The position numbers and the translations under genes were made by a program. A model generated the notes under the pieces. That model was not told the origin of the DNA. It did no database searches and worked only from the letters and a program-made list of their open reading frames with translations. Positions 26,378-35,016 of a DNA stretch of 64,000 nt are shown here, piece after piece (position 1 is the first letter of the stretch; each line of letters begins with the position of its first letter). Source of the stretch: Oxalobacteraceae sp. CFBP 13730 (GTDB taxonomy: Bacteria; Pseudomonadota; Gammaproteobacteria; Burkholderiales; Burkholderiaceae_D); NCBI GenBank assembly GCA_014841835.1, contig JACYUQ010000006.1, positions 1-64,000 on the forward strand, written 5' to 3'.

Positions 26378-26755
26378 ATGCTGCATCACTTGTCTATTGC
26401 GGTCTCTGACTTAAACCGGACCTCTGCCTTCTATGACGCGGTGTTAAGGCCACTGGGGTACACCCAGGTCTTCGCTGACGACGAGGCCGTGGGCTACGGG
26501 TATGAGGGAGGGGACGATAAGCTGTGCTTGAAACGTGCAAAGCAAGTCATAGTTCCAGGCGAAGGCTTTCATTTGGCCTTTACAGCCACTGAACCGAGTC
26601 AGGTACACGAATTCCATGCCGCCGCGCTGCGCCACGGTGGACGATGCAATGGCGCCCCAGGACCTCGGCCGGAATATGGCAAAGGCTATTACGCCGCCTT
26701 CGTTTTCGATCCCGAGGGGTATCGGATTGAGGCGGTCATCAATGTGACAGTCTGA
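26378..26755 (+). CDS. VOC (glyoxalase/bleomycin resistance-like) protein
   Basis: A 125-aa single-chain VOC protein with AAGGAAAG just before the ATG. The two beta-alpha-beta-beta-beta halves are visible: HHLSIAVSDLNRTSAFYDAV (metal-ligand His near the start) and GFHLAFTATEPSQVHEFHAA, ending FVFDPEGYRIEAVIN with the conserved Glu. Members bind a divalent metal and act on diverse substrates, so the substrate is not predictable. Preceded immediately by a dispersed repeat. Confidence 0.88.
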   Translation: MLHHLSIAVSDLNRTSAFYDAVLRPLGYTQVFADDEAVGYGYEGGDDKLCLKRAKQVIVPGEGFHLAFTATEPSQVHEFHAAALRHGGRCNGAPGPRPEYGKGYYAAFVFDPEGYRIEAVINVTV

Positions 26756-26772
26756 CAGCTTGACACTAGTGA

Positions 26773-26829
26773 GGGCAATAGGTCGAAACTAGCCGGTCGC
26801 GAAAGGTAGGAATCGGCCAAGAGCGATCC
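26773..26829 (+). repeat. dispersed hairpin repeat, short form
   Basis: Short copy: AGGTCGAAACTAGCCGGTCG start and AATCGGCCAAGAGCGATCC end, without the inner segment. Confidence 0.7.
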
Positions 26830-26950
26830 TTCGCAAACGGCCGAGATTGACCAACGGCAGTGTTGAATGCCATGCTGACGGAGATTGCCACGCCATGCCA
26901 GCGGTACCTGAATACTGCATTAGTATAGACACCGGATACTACAGAAAAGA

Positions 26951-28300
26951 ATGACGAAAATGTTCACGCTTGCTACGGCCAACGCTTCGAGCGCCCTCCA
27001 CAACGGTTTTGCTACTTTGATCGACGCCACTATCGCCTCATTCTACAAGGTCAATGAACCAGGCGCGACCGTTATCGTCACGTCCAATGGCGCGACGATG
27101 TTCCGCAAAGCTTACGGAATGGCCAGCATCGCCAATCAGGAGGCGATGACGCCAGAGGCTACAATGCGCCTTGGCTCAATTACTAAGCAATTCACTGCTG
27201 TATCCATTCTGATGCTCATCGAGGAAGGGAAATTATCTCTCACTGACAAACTAGTGGAATTCTTCGCCGACTACCCTAAGCAAGGGAGTCAGATAACAGT
27301 TGAACACCTTTTGACCCACACTTCCGGCATCGTCAGCTATACGGACAAGGAAGAGTTTGATGCCAACATTGCCGCCGAGCTTTCGGTGGCCGAAGTGATC
27401 GATAGTTTCAAGAATGATCCTCTAGAATTTGCGCCGGGTGCAGATTTCAAGTACAACAATTCCGGGTACTACTTACTAGGAGCGCTGATTGAGAAAATTT
27501 CTGGGCTAGCTTACGCCAAGTTCGTCGAACAACGCATATTTCTACCCCTTGATATGAACTGCAGCTACTACGAAGGCTATGAACTGAGCTTGCAGCGGGC
27601 AGCGGCAGGGCACACATATTGCGACGGCAGTTTCGTCCCGTGCGATCCGATGAGTATCAGCCAGGCGTATGCAGCCGGAGCGCTGGTCTCGAACGTGGAC
27701 GACTTGGCGCGCTGGGAGAATGCGATCGTCAGCGGTAAGCTGATCAGCGCAGCGAATTGGACGAAGGCGTTTTCGCCGCACAGATTGGCGGACGGCAGCT
27801 CCTGCCCGTACGGCTATGGATGGGAAATCGGAACGCTGCAGCAACGACCGATGTTGGCGCACGGTGGTGGCATTAACGGCTTCCAGACCTTTGCACTGCG
27901 CTTGCCGAAAGACCAGCTGTTCGTAGCGGTTCTAAGCAACGCTGACTTCGGCATCGTGGATCCAGGATATATCGCACATAAAATTGCTGCGATTGCGATC
28001 GGCAAACCGATCCAAGATTTCAAGGAAATCAAGCTGGACGCCGACGTGCTCGACGCCTACGTTGGCGTTTATACCGTTAATGCATTAGAGCAACGGACTT
28101 TCTGGCGTGATGTTGACCAGTTACTGATGCTCCGCACTGGAGGCGATATCACTCCAGTGCATCCATATTCAGACAACGAATTCTTTATCAAGAACACACT
28201 AGTCCACATGGAATTTTTTCGCGACACGACCGGCACCGTAGCGAAAGTCGTTCTCCATCAAAATGGTGAAGTGAACGAAAATCTTCGCGTCGCAGCTTGA
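26951..28300 (+). CDS. class C beta-lactamase-like serine hydrolase
   Basis: A 449-aa protein starting at ATG 26951. Catalytic motifs are S76-I-T-K79 (GSITKQFTA), Y-N-N in KYNNSGYYLL (about 164-166) and HGGG near residue 302. The last about 90 residues form the extra C-terminal beta domain common in esterase-type members (DAYVGVYTVN). No signal peptide is seen, so hydrolysis of an intracellular ester or peptide is more likely than drug resistance. It lies in the same direction as the VOC gene, separated by 195 bp with a repeat. Confidence 0.88.
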   Translation: MTKMFTLATANASSALHNGFATLIDATIASFYKVNEPGATVIVTSNGATMFRKAYGMASIANQEAMTPEATMRLGSITKQFTAVSILMLIEEGKLSLTDKLVEFFADYPKQGSQITVEHLLTHTSGIVSYTDKEEFDANIAAELSVAEVIDSFKNDPLEFAPGADFKYNNSGYYLLGALIEKISGLAYAKFVEQRIFLPLDMNCSYYEGYELSLQRAAAGHTYCDGSFVPCDPMSISQAYAAGALVSNVDDLARWENAIVSGKLISAANWTKAFSPHRLADGSSCPYGYGWEIGTLQQRPMLAHGGGINGFQTFALRLPKDQLFVAVLSNADFGIVDPGYIAHKIAAIAIGKPIQDFKEIKLDADVLDAYVGVYTVNALEQRTFWRDVDQLLMLRTGGDITPVHPYSDNEFFIKNTLVHMEFFRDTTGTVAKVVLHQNGEVNENLRVAA

Positions 28301-28480
28301 TTACGACAAAACATGTGCATAGCTTTTTGCATTCACGACTGCGATAATTCTTCAACGCGAACGAATGAGGGCGGGCAACTGATGAGTTGTTGCTAGCCTG
28401 CATGGGCGTTTTCCAGAAATTTTTACATTTGAAAACCGAAAGACAATTCATTAGTAAAATTCCGCGCGATGCTGTAGTAA

Positions 28481-28587
28481 GGATCGCTTCGGGTCGATAG
28501 CGGCCTGTCGAGACTGCCTGTGGCTTTTCCAGCCTCGGCGAGCTGCCACGCTTAGGTGAACGAACGAGTTTAGGCCATACTGCCTAC
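28481..28587 (+). repeat. dispersed hairpin repeat, long form
   Basis: Copy with CTTCGGGTCGATAGCGGCC start and GAACGAGTTTAGGCCATACTG end; it occupies most of the 312-bp gap before the GNAT gene and ends 26 bp ahead of it. Confidence 0.75.
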
Positions 28588-28612
28588 ACCAGTCAATTTC
28601 TATTGAGATACG

Positions 28613-29101
28613 ATGATTGAAACCAGACTTGCCGCCTTAGGGGAACGCCTAGTAATCGAAAACCTGATGGAACTGTACCAGCACGACTTTTCCGAGATCG
28701 ACGGAACTGATCTGGGTGAGGACGGCCGATATGGCTATTACGATCTCGACTGCTTTTGGATTAATCCCAACTGGTCGGCATACGTCATTGTCGTTGAAGG
28801 CAAGTGGGCAGGCTTTGCGCTGATAAATAATGAGGTACACATCCAGGGCAATACGCTTGCCATCGTCGAGTTCTTTGTGGTTCGAAAGTATAGAAGGCAA
28901 GGGGTAGGTAGGCTCGCCGCCCAAGCCATCATGGACGCGAACCCTGGTTCCTGGGAAATTCGAGTTTTGGAACAGAATCTAGATGCCCGTCGCTTCTGGA
29001 CTGGGCTACTTGATAAACTCTGGCCTGCTAAGTACAGTGAGGCCCTGGTCAACGACGAACGTTGGCACGGTCCAATTTTTTCTGTCGACACCCAATTGTG
29101 A
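28613..29101 (+). CDS. GNAT family N-acetyltransferase
   Basis: A 162-aa acetyltransferase. The acetyl-CoA pyrophosphate loop is RRQGVG (about residues 94-99), preceded by the V-shaped strand LAIVEFFVVRKY, and the C-terminal RVLEQNLDARRFW is the usual motif B region. It would acetylate an amine, but the acceptor is unknown. It lies between dispersed repeats, and the next gene is an unrelated GNAT pseudogene. Confidence 0.88.
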   Translation: MIETRLAALGERLVIENLMELYQHDFSEIDGTDLGEDGRYGYYDLDCFWINPNWSAYVIVVEGKWAGFALINNEVHIQGNTLAIVEFFVVRKYRRQGVGRLAAQAIMDANPGSWEIRVLEQNLDARRFWTGLLDKLWPAKYSEALVNDERWHGPIFSVDTQL

Positions 29102-29127
29102 ACGGCCAAGTTCCGCCAAAACCGCAC
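29100..29127 (+). repeat. dispersed repeat, 3' end only
   Basis: Only the right end is present (GAACGGCCAAGTTCCGCCAA), directly abutting the stop codon of the GNAT gene. Confidence 0.55.
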
Positions 29128-29196
29128 ATTCCACAATTTAGGATTGGCTAGAGTTATGGATCGTTTCAACGATAGATGACCAATAAGAGGAAGTAC

Positions 29197-29643
29197 ATGA
29201 ACGTCACGTTGGAATCGGTAACTATCGATAATTTTGAAGTTTTGATGGACATGGAGCTGCCGCCAGAGCAGGCACGATTCCTTGCTAGTAATGCTTATTC
29301 GATCGCACAATCGCACTACTACGCCGATTGGCGGCCGCGCGCGATTTACCGCGATGGCAGCCCAGCAGGCTTCGCTCTGTACAACGTGACTGGCAATGAC
29401 GAGCCGGGACACTAAGTAATTTATAGGCTTATGGTGGACTATCCTCACCAAAACAAGGGGATAGGCCGCCGTGCAATGGAGCTGCTGTTGGCGGAGATCC
29501 GAGGTTTCGCAGATGCACGCCGGATCACCATTTGCTACAAACCTGATAATGTCACCGCACGCGAGTTCTACGCTTCGCTGGGCTTCGTTGAAACTAATAT
29601 CGATGAACTTGGAGAGATGGTAGCTGAGATCGTGCTTCAATAA
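29197..29643 (+). pseudogene. GNAT acetyltransferase with in-frame stop
   Basis: Starts at an ATG after AGAGGAAG. The N-terminal half (to NVTGNDEPGH) meets TAA at 29413-29415. The same frame then continues VIYRLMVDYPHQNKGIGRRA..., which contains the acetyl-CoA loop (QNKGIG) and motif B (NVTAREFYASLGF). One codon, most likely a Tyr codon turned into TAA, is all that interrupts a 148-codon spermidine/BltD-like acetyltransferase. Recent inactivation, readthrough or a sequencing error are the options. Confidence 0.82.
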
Positions 29644-30187
29644 CTCTCTCAAAAATTTGGTTTTTGGCAATATTTCTATAGGTCAACCGTCAACGTCTGC
29701 TATGGGTCGAAACTGGAAGTTCGGATGCCTTGCGGCTTGAGGCGGTCGGCCTCCTAAGCGGACAGGAAATAGGATGGAAAGCAATGGGGCGATTGCTGCC
29801 TGTCGTGACAGTCCGTCACTTGCAAGCGGCCATCCCTTCGGGACGCAAGACCCGGATAAATCGCTCTAGACGTGTCGCAAACTCCGCGCCCCGCCCACTG
29901 CTCAACCGGGCTAGTGTGCCGGCCTCGATGCTAAAGCCACAGGTCAGCACACTCAGTTAAAAACGTCTGCAGGAAGAGCGGTAAATCGCGCGGCGATAGC
30001 TGTTCCAGCCAGTTCAAGGCCCCGCCACAGCGTTTTCACGTTGAGGTAGATGTCGCGCATCCATCTCACTGGCGTTAGCTCCGAGCAGGGCGTCGTCGGC
30101 GAAGAAGAATGTGTATGCTTTGCAGGGCGTTGCGGCGTGCAGTTGGCCGAAGTGCCTTTTTTTTATCGTGAACACGGGAGGTTTTGA
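29644..30187. other. gap with degenerate repeat copies
   Basis: No gene is supportable. Two decayed pieces of the dispersed repeat lie at 29695-29722 (CTGCTATGGGTCGAAACTGG) and 29784-29831 (GATTGCTGCCTGTCGTGACA). The right part (29990-30150) is GC-rich without a coding signal apart from shadows. Confidence 0.5.
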
Positions 30188-30517
30188 ATGGAATCGAGCC
30201 GGCTGGAACAATTGGAGCAGGGTTTGCGCAACGTGCTGCGCTTGATCGAGCGCGACGAGACGGGACAATCCGGCGAACTCGCGTGCGAGCACCCGGCCGC
30301 GCGCGCCGCCGAGGAATGCGAAGTGATGCTCCCGGATCCGCTGACCCTGGCCGCGTTATCCGAGACTGTGCGCCATAAAATCGACACGGTGCAAGTGCTC
30401 CTCACCCGCGCGCGCGAACACGAGCAGTTGCCGCCGGACGCGCAGCTGGCCGCCGATGAGGGCTACATGGCTAGCACCGACGAGCTGGCAGACGCCAAGG
30501 CGGCCCAGAACGGTTGA
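30188..30517 (+). CDS. 109-aa hypothetical protein
   Basis: A GGGAGG ideally placed 6 nt before the ATG argues for a real gene. The product is acidic and helical (LEQLEQGLRNVLRLIERDE, ALSETVRHKIDTVQVLLTRA), with no membrane segment or signal peptide. No family recognised. Higher GC than the neighbouring repeat-linked genes. Confidence 0.55.
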   Translation: MESSRLEQLEQGLRNVLRLIERDETGQSGELACEHPAARAAEECEVMLPDPLTLAALSETVRHKIDTVQVLLTRAREHEQLPPDAQLAADEGYMASTDELADAKAAQNG

Positions 30518-30652
30518 GGATCGCCAGGAATGATCATCGCCGCCTCGATTCACCTTATCGTACGATTTCCGTCCCTTCCTGTAGATGCTTTTGGCTGAGC
30601 ATCAAGATCGTTGTCGCGTACAACGAGGCTGGCATACGAGCCCGGTTGAGCG

Positions 30653-30949
30653 GTGGGCGGGCTGAACGATAAAAAACAGCGCATCCTCAAAGAAGCGGCC
30701 GAAATTCTCTCTGTCCTGGCGACCCGGTTCGACGGCGCCGGGAAGAAAAGGAAGAAAGTGCTCGACGCAAGGGGGGCAATGGAAGTGAAGGTACGCGCAG
30801 CCATGCAAGGAAACTTTGCTACGCTAACTCTCGTTCCGGACCACGTGGCATTCGTTGCCACGACTTCGGAATATCAGATAAAGAATTTGCTCACGTTGGC
30901 CGATCTGAAGGATGCCATCAAGGAAAACGGCGTCTGTGACAATCCGTAG
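30653..30949 (+). CDS. 98-aa hypothetical protein
   Basis: A GTG start is forced because an in-frame stop lies 6 nt upstream. The product is basic in its first half (LNDKKQRILKEAAEILSVLA, GAGKKRKKVLDARG) and ends in a mixed alpha/beta segment. The start signal is weak and no family is recognised, so this may be the remains of a longer gene. Confidence 0.4.
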   Translation: MGGLNDKKQRILKEAAEILSVLATRFDGAGKKRKKVLDARGAMEVKVRAAMQGNFATLTLVPDHVAFVATTSEYQIKNLLTLADLKDAIKENGVCDNP

Positions 30950-30954
30950 ATTTT

Positions 30955-31010
30955 TCCGTTTTGCAAGCTGCTAACCTAGTGCGACAGGCCCCTTTCGGCC
31001 AAAAGCGGCC
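30955..31010 (+). repeat. dispersed repeat, partial
   Basis: Contains CAAGCTGCTAACCTAGTGCG and CTTTCGGCCAAAAGCGGCC; the left terminal half is absent. Confidence 0.65.
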
Positions 31011-31047
31011 ATTGCTAAAGTGGGGCAAACTGATCAAAGTGACGATT

Positions 31048-31092
31048 AGGCACGCTGCATTAGCTCAATGTATTTTCCAATGCAGCGTGCCT
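31048..31092. terminator. perfect 14-bp inverted repeat
   Basis: AGGCACGCTGCATT and AATGCAGCGTGCCT flank a 17-nt loop. It lies between the plus-strand hypothetical gene and the 3' end of the minus-strand transporter, a typical place for a shared bidirectional terminator, although no U-run is present. Confidence 0.5.
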
Positions 31093-31154
31093 TGCTCCTG
31101 CTCATCCTTGGTACTGCTGGGATTTATTCGACTGTATTTACGGCGTGCGGGTAG

Positions 31155-32111
31155 TCAATTTTTTATCAAAATGGGAACAACTCGTACATAGATCAACTCA
31201 CTGACAAGCTCAATAAGTGTCTGCGTTATGACGGCAGCTGCGGCTAAAATGCGCAGGTCTTCTGGTAGCGATAGCGCAAGGGGGAGAACCACTAGCGAAT
31301 TTCGAGTGGACGTCGTGAACGTCACTGCCCGAGCGGCTTCAGCGCGCAGTTTGAAGAACCGTGAAGTTACCATTCCGACTAGTGGCGCGAAGATCATGAA
31401 GGCTACGTAGACCGGCACAACTGGCATCAACCGATCAAGCTGATTCACGATTGAATCGATCTGCGAGCCGATGACGACGATAAGGACTAAAGCCATTGCA
31501 GGAACTGGAAGCCAAGCCCACCCAGCGTTCCATTTTTCTACAAGTTTGGACCGCTTGGCCAAACTAGATGTTGCTACCGCAAGCAACAATGGGGCTACGA
31601 TTAAAAGTAGAAACGCTTCAATGAAGGGAGCAATCGCAATGACAACACCAGATTCGCTGCCCGCCATCATCCCGAGGTAAACGGGGAGTAAAAGAAGCTG
31701 CAATAGCAGCAATACTGGGGTAGCAGCAAGCACCAGGCGGGAGTCCCCCTTCCCAAGATGAGTGAACACTACAACATAGTCGATACATGGGGTCAGCAAA
31801 ACTAAGAGTGCTCCTATCAACAGCGCCGGCTGATCGCTAAGCACACGCGTGAGCACCCATACAAGGATTGGTATGAGTATAAAGTTCCCGACCAACACGG
31901 CAGATAGAAAGGCCTTGTTGCTTAAGCTTTGCTTGAGTTCCAAAAACGGGATCTGCAAAAACATGGCATACATCAAGACCGCGATTGCGGGCGTGACTGC
32001 CGCATCAAGATTGCCAGCAGTGGCGGGAGCAATCATGCCTCCAACTGCGGCGGCGATAACACTAGCGAAGTACAACGGAATTTGATTGCGCTCTAGGCTT
32101 TCGCGGTTCAT
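31155..32111 (-). CDS. ACR3-like arsenic resistance transporter
   Basis: A 318-aa integral membrane protein with about ten helices of the bile-acid:sodium symporter/ACR3 superfamily. TPCIDYVVVFTHLGKGD (from about residue 112) carries the conserved Cys of ACR3 arsenite exporters, and STRNSLVVLPLALSLP (about 271-286) is the other signature. Its ATG follows the stop of the FTR1 gene by one nucleotide (TAA-A-ATG), so the two are translationally coupled. An ArsR-type regulator is divergent from the operon. Arsenite is the likeliest substrate, but pairing with an iron permease leaves room for another oxyanion or metal. Confidence 0.82.
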   Translation of the reverse strand: MNRESLERNQIPLYFASVIAAAVGGMIAPATAGNLDAAVTPAIAVLMYAMFLQIPFLELKQSLSNKAFLSAVLVGNFILIPILVWVLTRVLSDQPALLIGALLVLLTPCIDYVVVFTHLGKGDSRLVLAATPVLLLLQLLLLPVYLGMMAGSESGVVIAIAPFIEAFLLLIVAPLLLAVATSSLAKRSKLVEKWNAGWAWLPVPAMALVLIVVIGSQIDSIVNQLDRLMPVVPVYVAFMIFAPLVGMVTSRFFKLRAEAARAVTFTTSTRNSLVVLPLALSLPEDLRILAAAAVITQTLIELVSELIYVRVVPILIKN

Positions 32112-32112
32112 T

Positions 32113-34062
32113 TTACTGACCTTTCAACGATGTCTTACGATTTCGCGCCGCCAACCAGTTCAGTCTAAACCCAGACAGCGCAACCAACGCCACTACCGCC
32201 TGCGACAACGCAGTTTCGAGGGTTGGATAAAGGCCTGCCCACTCTAGGCGTGGAATTGCAATAGTTGTGACACTGATCCAGCCAGCTTCCTGCAGTGCAG
32301 AGGCACCCTTACCGATCAGGACAACCGCCAAGAAGGCAACCAGTATCGAGGTCAGACTGAAGAACTTCCCAATCGGCATGCGAGCACTTGTTCTAAGCAA
32401 CGCCCACGCGATACCAATGAGCAGCAGCACTGCCGTTACGAAACCGGCACCGAGGGCGCTCGTATTGCCATCCGCAGCCAGTGCAGAATAGAAGAGAACC
32501 GTCTCGAAAACCTCACGGTATACAGCGACAAACGAGAGTGCGAATAATGCCCAGGCCGAGCGACGGGTCATAGCTGCTGTCAGCTTACTTTCCAGGTATT
32601 CTTGCCAGCGACCAGCCGCGCTTTTCTGATGCATCCACAGGCCAACACTAAGTAGTGTAAGTGCCGCGACAACGGCGCCAATCCCCTCGGTGATTTCCCG
32701 GGTTGCCCCAGTGATGTCGACCAAATAAGTCGCTGCAACCCAGGTTAGCGCACCGGCCGCCAGGGCACTGAACCAGCCCGCGTGCACATGCCGAAGGGCG
32801 TCTTTGCGATCAGCCTTCTTCAAGAATGCGACGATCCCGATAACGATAAGTAGTGCTTCTACACCCTCGCGCAACAGAATCGTGAGAGCACCGATAAAAG
32901 TTGTCATAGGATCGGTTGCACCGTCTCCCATGACAGTATCTACTCGCTCAAATAGGCGCTCCAAGTCACCTGCTGCAACTTCAGCCTGCTCTACTGTTCC
33001 TTTAGACAAGGCCGACCGATAAGCAAGCATCCCGGTCTCGACTGCTACCAGCAACGACGAATCCCGTGCGCCTACCATAGGCTCAATAGGCTCAAAACCG
33101 TCAAGGTACGATGACAAGGCGAGCCTTGTCGCATTTGCTCTGTCGCCGCTACGTAAAGCCGCCAGGCTTTCCTGCAGTCGAACACGTGATAAGTCAAGAC
33201 CGGTAGGCTTCCCAGCTTCTACAGCATTAGGTTGAGTCCGGAGATAAGCAATCAAATTGCGAGCCTCTCCGGGATTCATTGATTTAGCCTTGGCCGATTC
33301 GGTCGCCGTTGTGAGCGATGCCAGGTCAGGGAAATGGCGTCTTGCGCTCTCGCCGTCTTCTCGCCACAGCATTTCGCCCCGTTGACGCGTTGACTCATCG
33401 TGACTCATGGTTCCTGCGAAGAACGCTAGCGCCCAGCGGTCAGATTCTGACAGCGAAGAATAGCTAGCCATTGATGTGCCTTCCACGCCTTGGGAAATGA
33501 CTTGGTAGAGCGCCATCACGCTACGCTCGCGCGCACGTTCGACATCGGTAAAGGCGATCGGTTTAGGTTCTAGTGCTGCCGCTAGTTCGCCGTTACCGGC
33601 GCCAGTGAGACCGTGGCATGAAGCACATTGGGCCGCATACAGTGCTTTGCCTCGCGCGAGATCAGGAATGACCTTGGGTGCCCTTGGAATCGGATATGCA
33701 GCGACCAGTAAGGCATTTGCTTGATGAGCAAGTTCCGCCACCTCTGATGCGTCGGCCTTCTGAACGACAGCAGCGCGCAAGCTATTGACTATCTTAGCAA
33801 TATCGGATTTGGCTGCCGACTCCGGTAGCGCTACTACCTGCCTGCCAGCATTTTCAGTAAAATCCAGCATTTCCGAGTATTCGGCGCCAGAGACGATCTG
33901 ACCTTTGACGACGGCCCCGCCGTAGTCCACGGCAATATAATCGAGAAGCTGCCACAGCTGTTTGGCGTCAATAGAGCCGGTTTGCTGCGCAGCCACTGAA
34001 CCCAGTAGCAGCGACCAGGTGATCAGAGCAAAAGCCAGTAGAGCGCTTGTTTTTTTTAACAT
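32113..34062 (-). CDS. cytochrome c / FTR1 family iron permease
   Basis: A 649-aa protein. A signal peptide (1-25, cut after VAA) leads to a periplasmic part with a c-type haem site (CASCHG, about 145-150) and a distal Met-containing region, then a seven-helix FTR1 permease. The permease carries the two REXXE iron motifs (REGVE near 399 and REVFE near 506). Fusion of an oxidising cytochrome with FTR1 is a known bacterial form of high-affinity iron uptake. It heads an operon with the ACR3-like gene and is divergent from the ArsR-type regulator. Length is normal for the fused family. Confidence 0.88.
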   Translation of the reverse strand: MLKKTSALLAFALITWSLLLGSVAAQQTGSIDAKQLWQLLDYIAVDYGGAVVKGQIVSGAEYSEMLDFTENAGRQVVALPESAAKSDIAKIVNSLRAAVVQKADASEVAELAHQANALLVAAYPIPRAPKVIPDLARGKALYAAQCASCHGLTGAGNGELAAALEPKPIAFTDVERARERSVMALYQVISQGVEGTSMASYSSLSESDRWALAFFAGTMSHDESTRQRGEMLWREDGESARRHFPDLASLTTATESAKAKSMNPGEARNLIAYLRTQPNAVEAGKPTGLDLSRVRLQESLAALRSGDRANATRLALSSYLDGFEPIEPMVGARDSSLLVAVETGMLAYRSALSKGTVEQAEVAAGDLERLFERVDTVMGDGATDPMTTFIGALTILLREGVEALLIVIGIVAFLKKADRKDALRHVHAGWFSALAAGALTWVAATYLVDITGATREITEGIGAVVAALTLLSVGLWMHQKSAAGRWQEYLESKLTAAMTRRSAWALFALSFVAVYREVFETVLFYSALAADGNTSALGAGFVTAVLLLIGIAWALLRTSARMPIGKFFSLTSILVAFLAVVLIGKGASALQEAGWISVTTIAIPRLEWAGLYPTLETALSQAVVALVALSGFRLNWLAARNRKTSLKGQ

Positions 34063-34278
34063 TGCGAAATTCCAAAGTTGGATGGCGCGGACGTAGAAAT
34101 AAACGCGAATTTCCCATCGCAGGACGATTTGAGAGACCTCAAGCTGGACTGGGCGAAGCTATAAGCACACTCGGTTCAAGCAATTCGCTACGAACGGACG
34201 TACGTCTGCCGATGGAAAAGCCAGACCTCAACAGTCACTTGTAGTCGCGAAGTGTACAATCAACAGTGGATTTATTTC

Positions 34279-34298
34279 AAGATATTTTGAAATATCTT
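34279..34298. promoter_or_regulatory. ArsR/SmtB-type operator
   Basis: AAGATATTT and AAATATCTT are perfect 9-bp arms around TG, in the divergent gap 65 bp upstream of the regulator gene. AT-rich 9-2-9 to 12-2-12 palindromes are the usual sites for ArsR/SmtB repressors, so this probably controls both directions. Confidence 0.7.
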
Positions 34299-34362
34299 CA
34301 CCCATAAGACGCCGCGTTTAGCTCTTCAGCTTAGGTGTCGCATCAACAGGAGAGAGCAAAGA

Positions 34363-34716
34363 ATGATGGATGAGAAGCAAGCGTTGGGCAGCTTTGCAGC
34401 CATCGCACAGGACACACGGTTGCGCATTGTCCGTATGTTAGTTGTCGCAGGTGCTGATGGCATGGCTGCTGGAGCAATCAATGAAAAGCTCGGTGAGAGT
34501 ACAGGCTCACGAGTGTCGTTTCATCTGAGTCAGCTTGAGCAAGCAGGCTTGGTCGCGAGCCGACGCGTAGGACGGTCGATCATCTACAGTGTGATCTTTT
34601 CAGCTCTTTCTGACCTTGTTGCGTTCCTTATGCATGACTGTTGTCAGGGACATTGCAAGTATTGCGATCGTGCAATTGCGCAGTTCTCGAAATGCGAGGG
34701 GCGTCCAAGTGAGTAG
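34363..34716 (+). CDS. arsR: ArsR family metalloregulator
   Basis: A 117-aa winged-helix repressor (residues 10-90: LGSFAAIAQDTRLRIVRMLV, RVSFHLSQLEQAGLVASRRV, SIIYSV). The C-terminus has HDCCQGHCKYC (about residues 94-104), a Cys cluster suitable for binding arsenite or a soft metal. This is placed differently from the classic ELCVCDL box, which is absent. AGGAGAG precedes the start. It is divergent from the FTR1/ACR3 operon with a palindromic operator between them. Confidence 0.87.
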   Translation: MMDEKQALGSFAAIAQDTRLRIVRMLVVAGADGMAAGAINEKLGESTGSRVSFHLSQLEQAGLVASRRVGRSIIYSVIFSALSDLVAFLMHDCCQGHCKYCDRAIAQFSKCEGRPSE

Positions 34717-34807
34717 ATGTCAATCTAAACTCGATGCCTGACGTAACCTAATTTGCGAAGAGCCAGATCTTTTAGAAACACGATGCGGAACGCGTCGCCA
34801 GTATCGA

Positions 34808-34908
34808 ACGGCTGCTTTGGGTCGACAGCCGCCCATCGTGACCGTGTGTGATTTTTAGACGTGGCGCACCTGTTATCCTGTGTTGAACGGCCGAGAACGG
34901 CCGGTTTG
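34808..34908 (+). repeat. dispersed hairpin repeat, long form
   Basis: Copy with GGCTGCTTTGGGTCGACAGC start, CACCTGTTATCCTGTGTTGA inner segment and GAACGGCCGAGAACGGCCGG end; the arms pair well. Confidence 0.8.
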
Positions 34909-35016
34909 GTCCTACAGTAGGTTGGCTTATCTAGGCAAGATAAAAATCTGTCTCGAGTAAGCTCAAGCCGTTAATAGTTCCAGCTCGGATTGGAGTTGTC
35001 GCAAAGGTCCTTATTG

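Noticed and set aside
25169..28300. True antibiotic-hydrolysing beta-lactamases
   Set aside because: SxxK and YxN motifs are present but there is no signal peptide and HNGG/HGGG replaces KTG, pointing to esterase or peptidase-type relatives.
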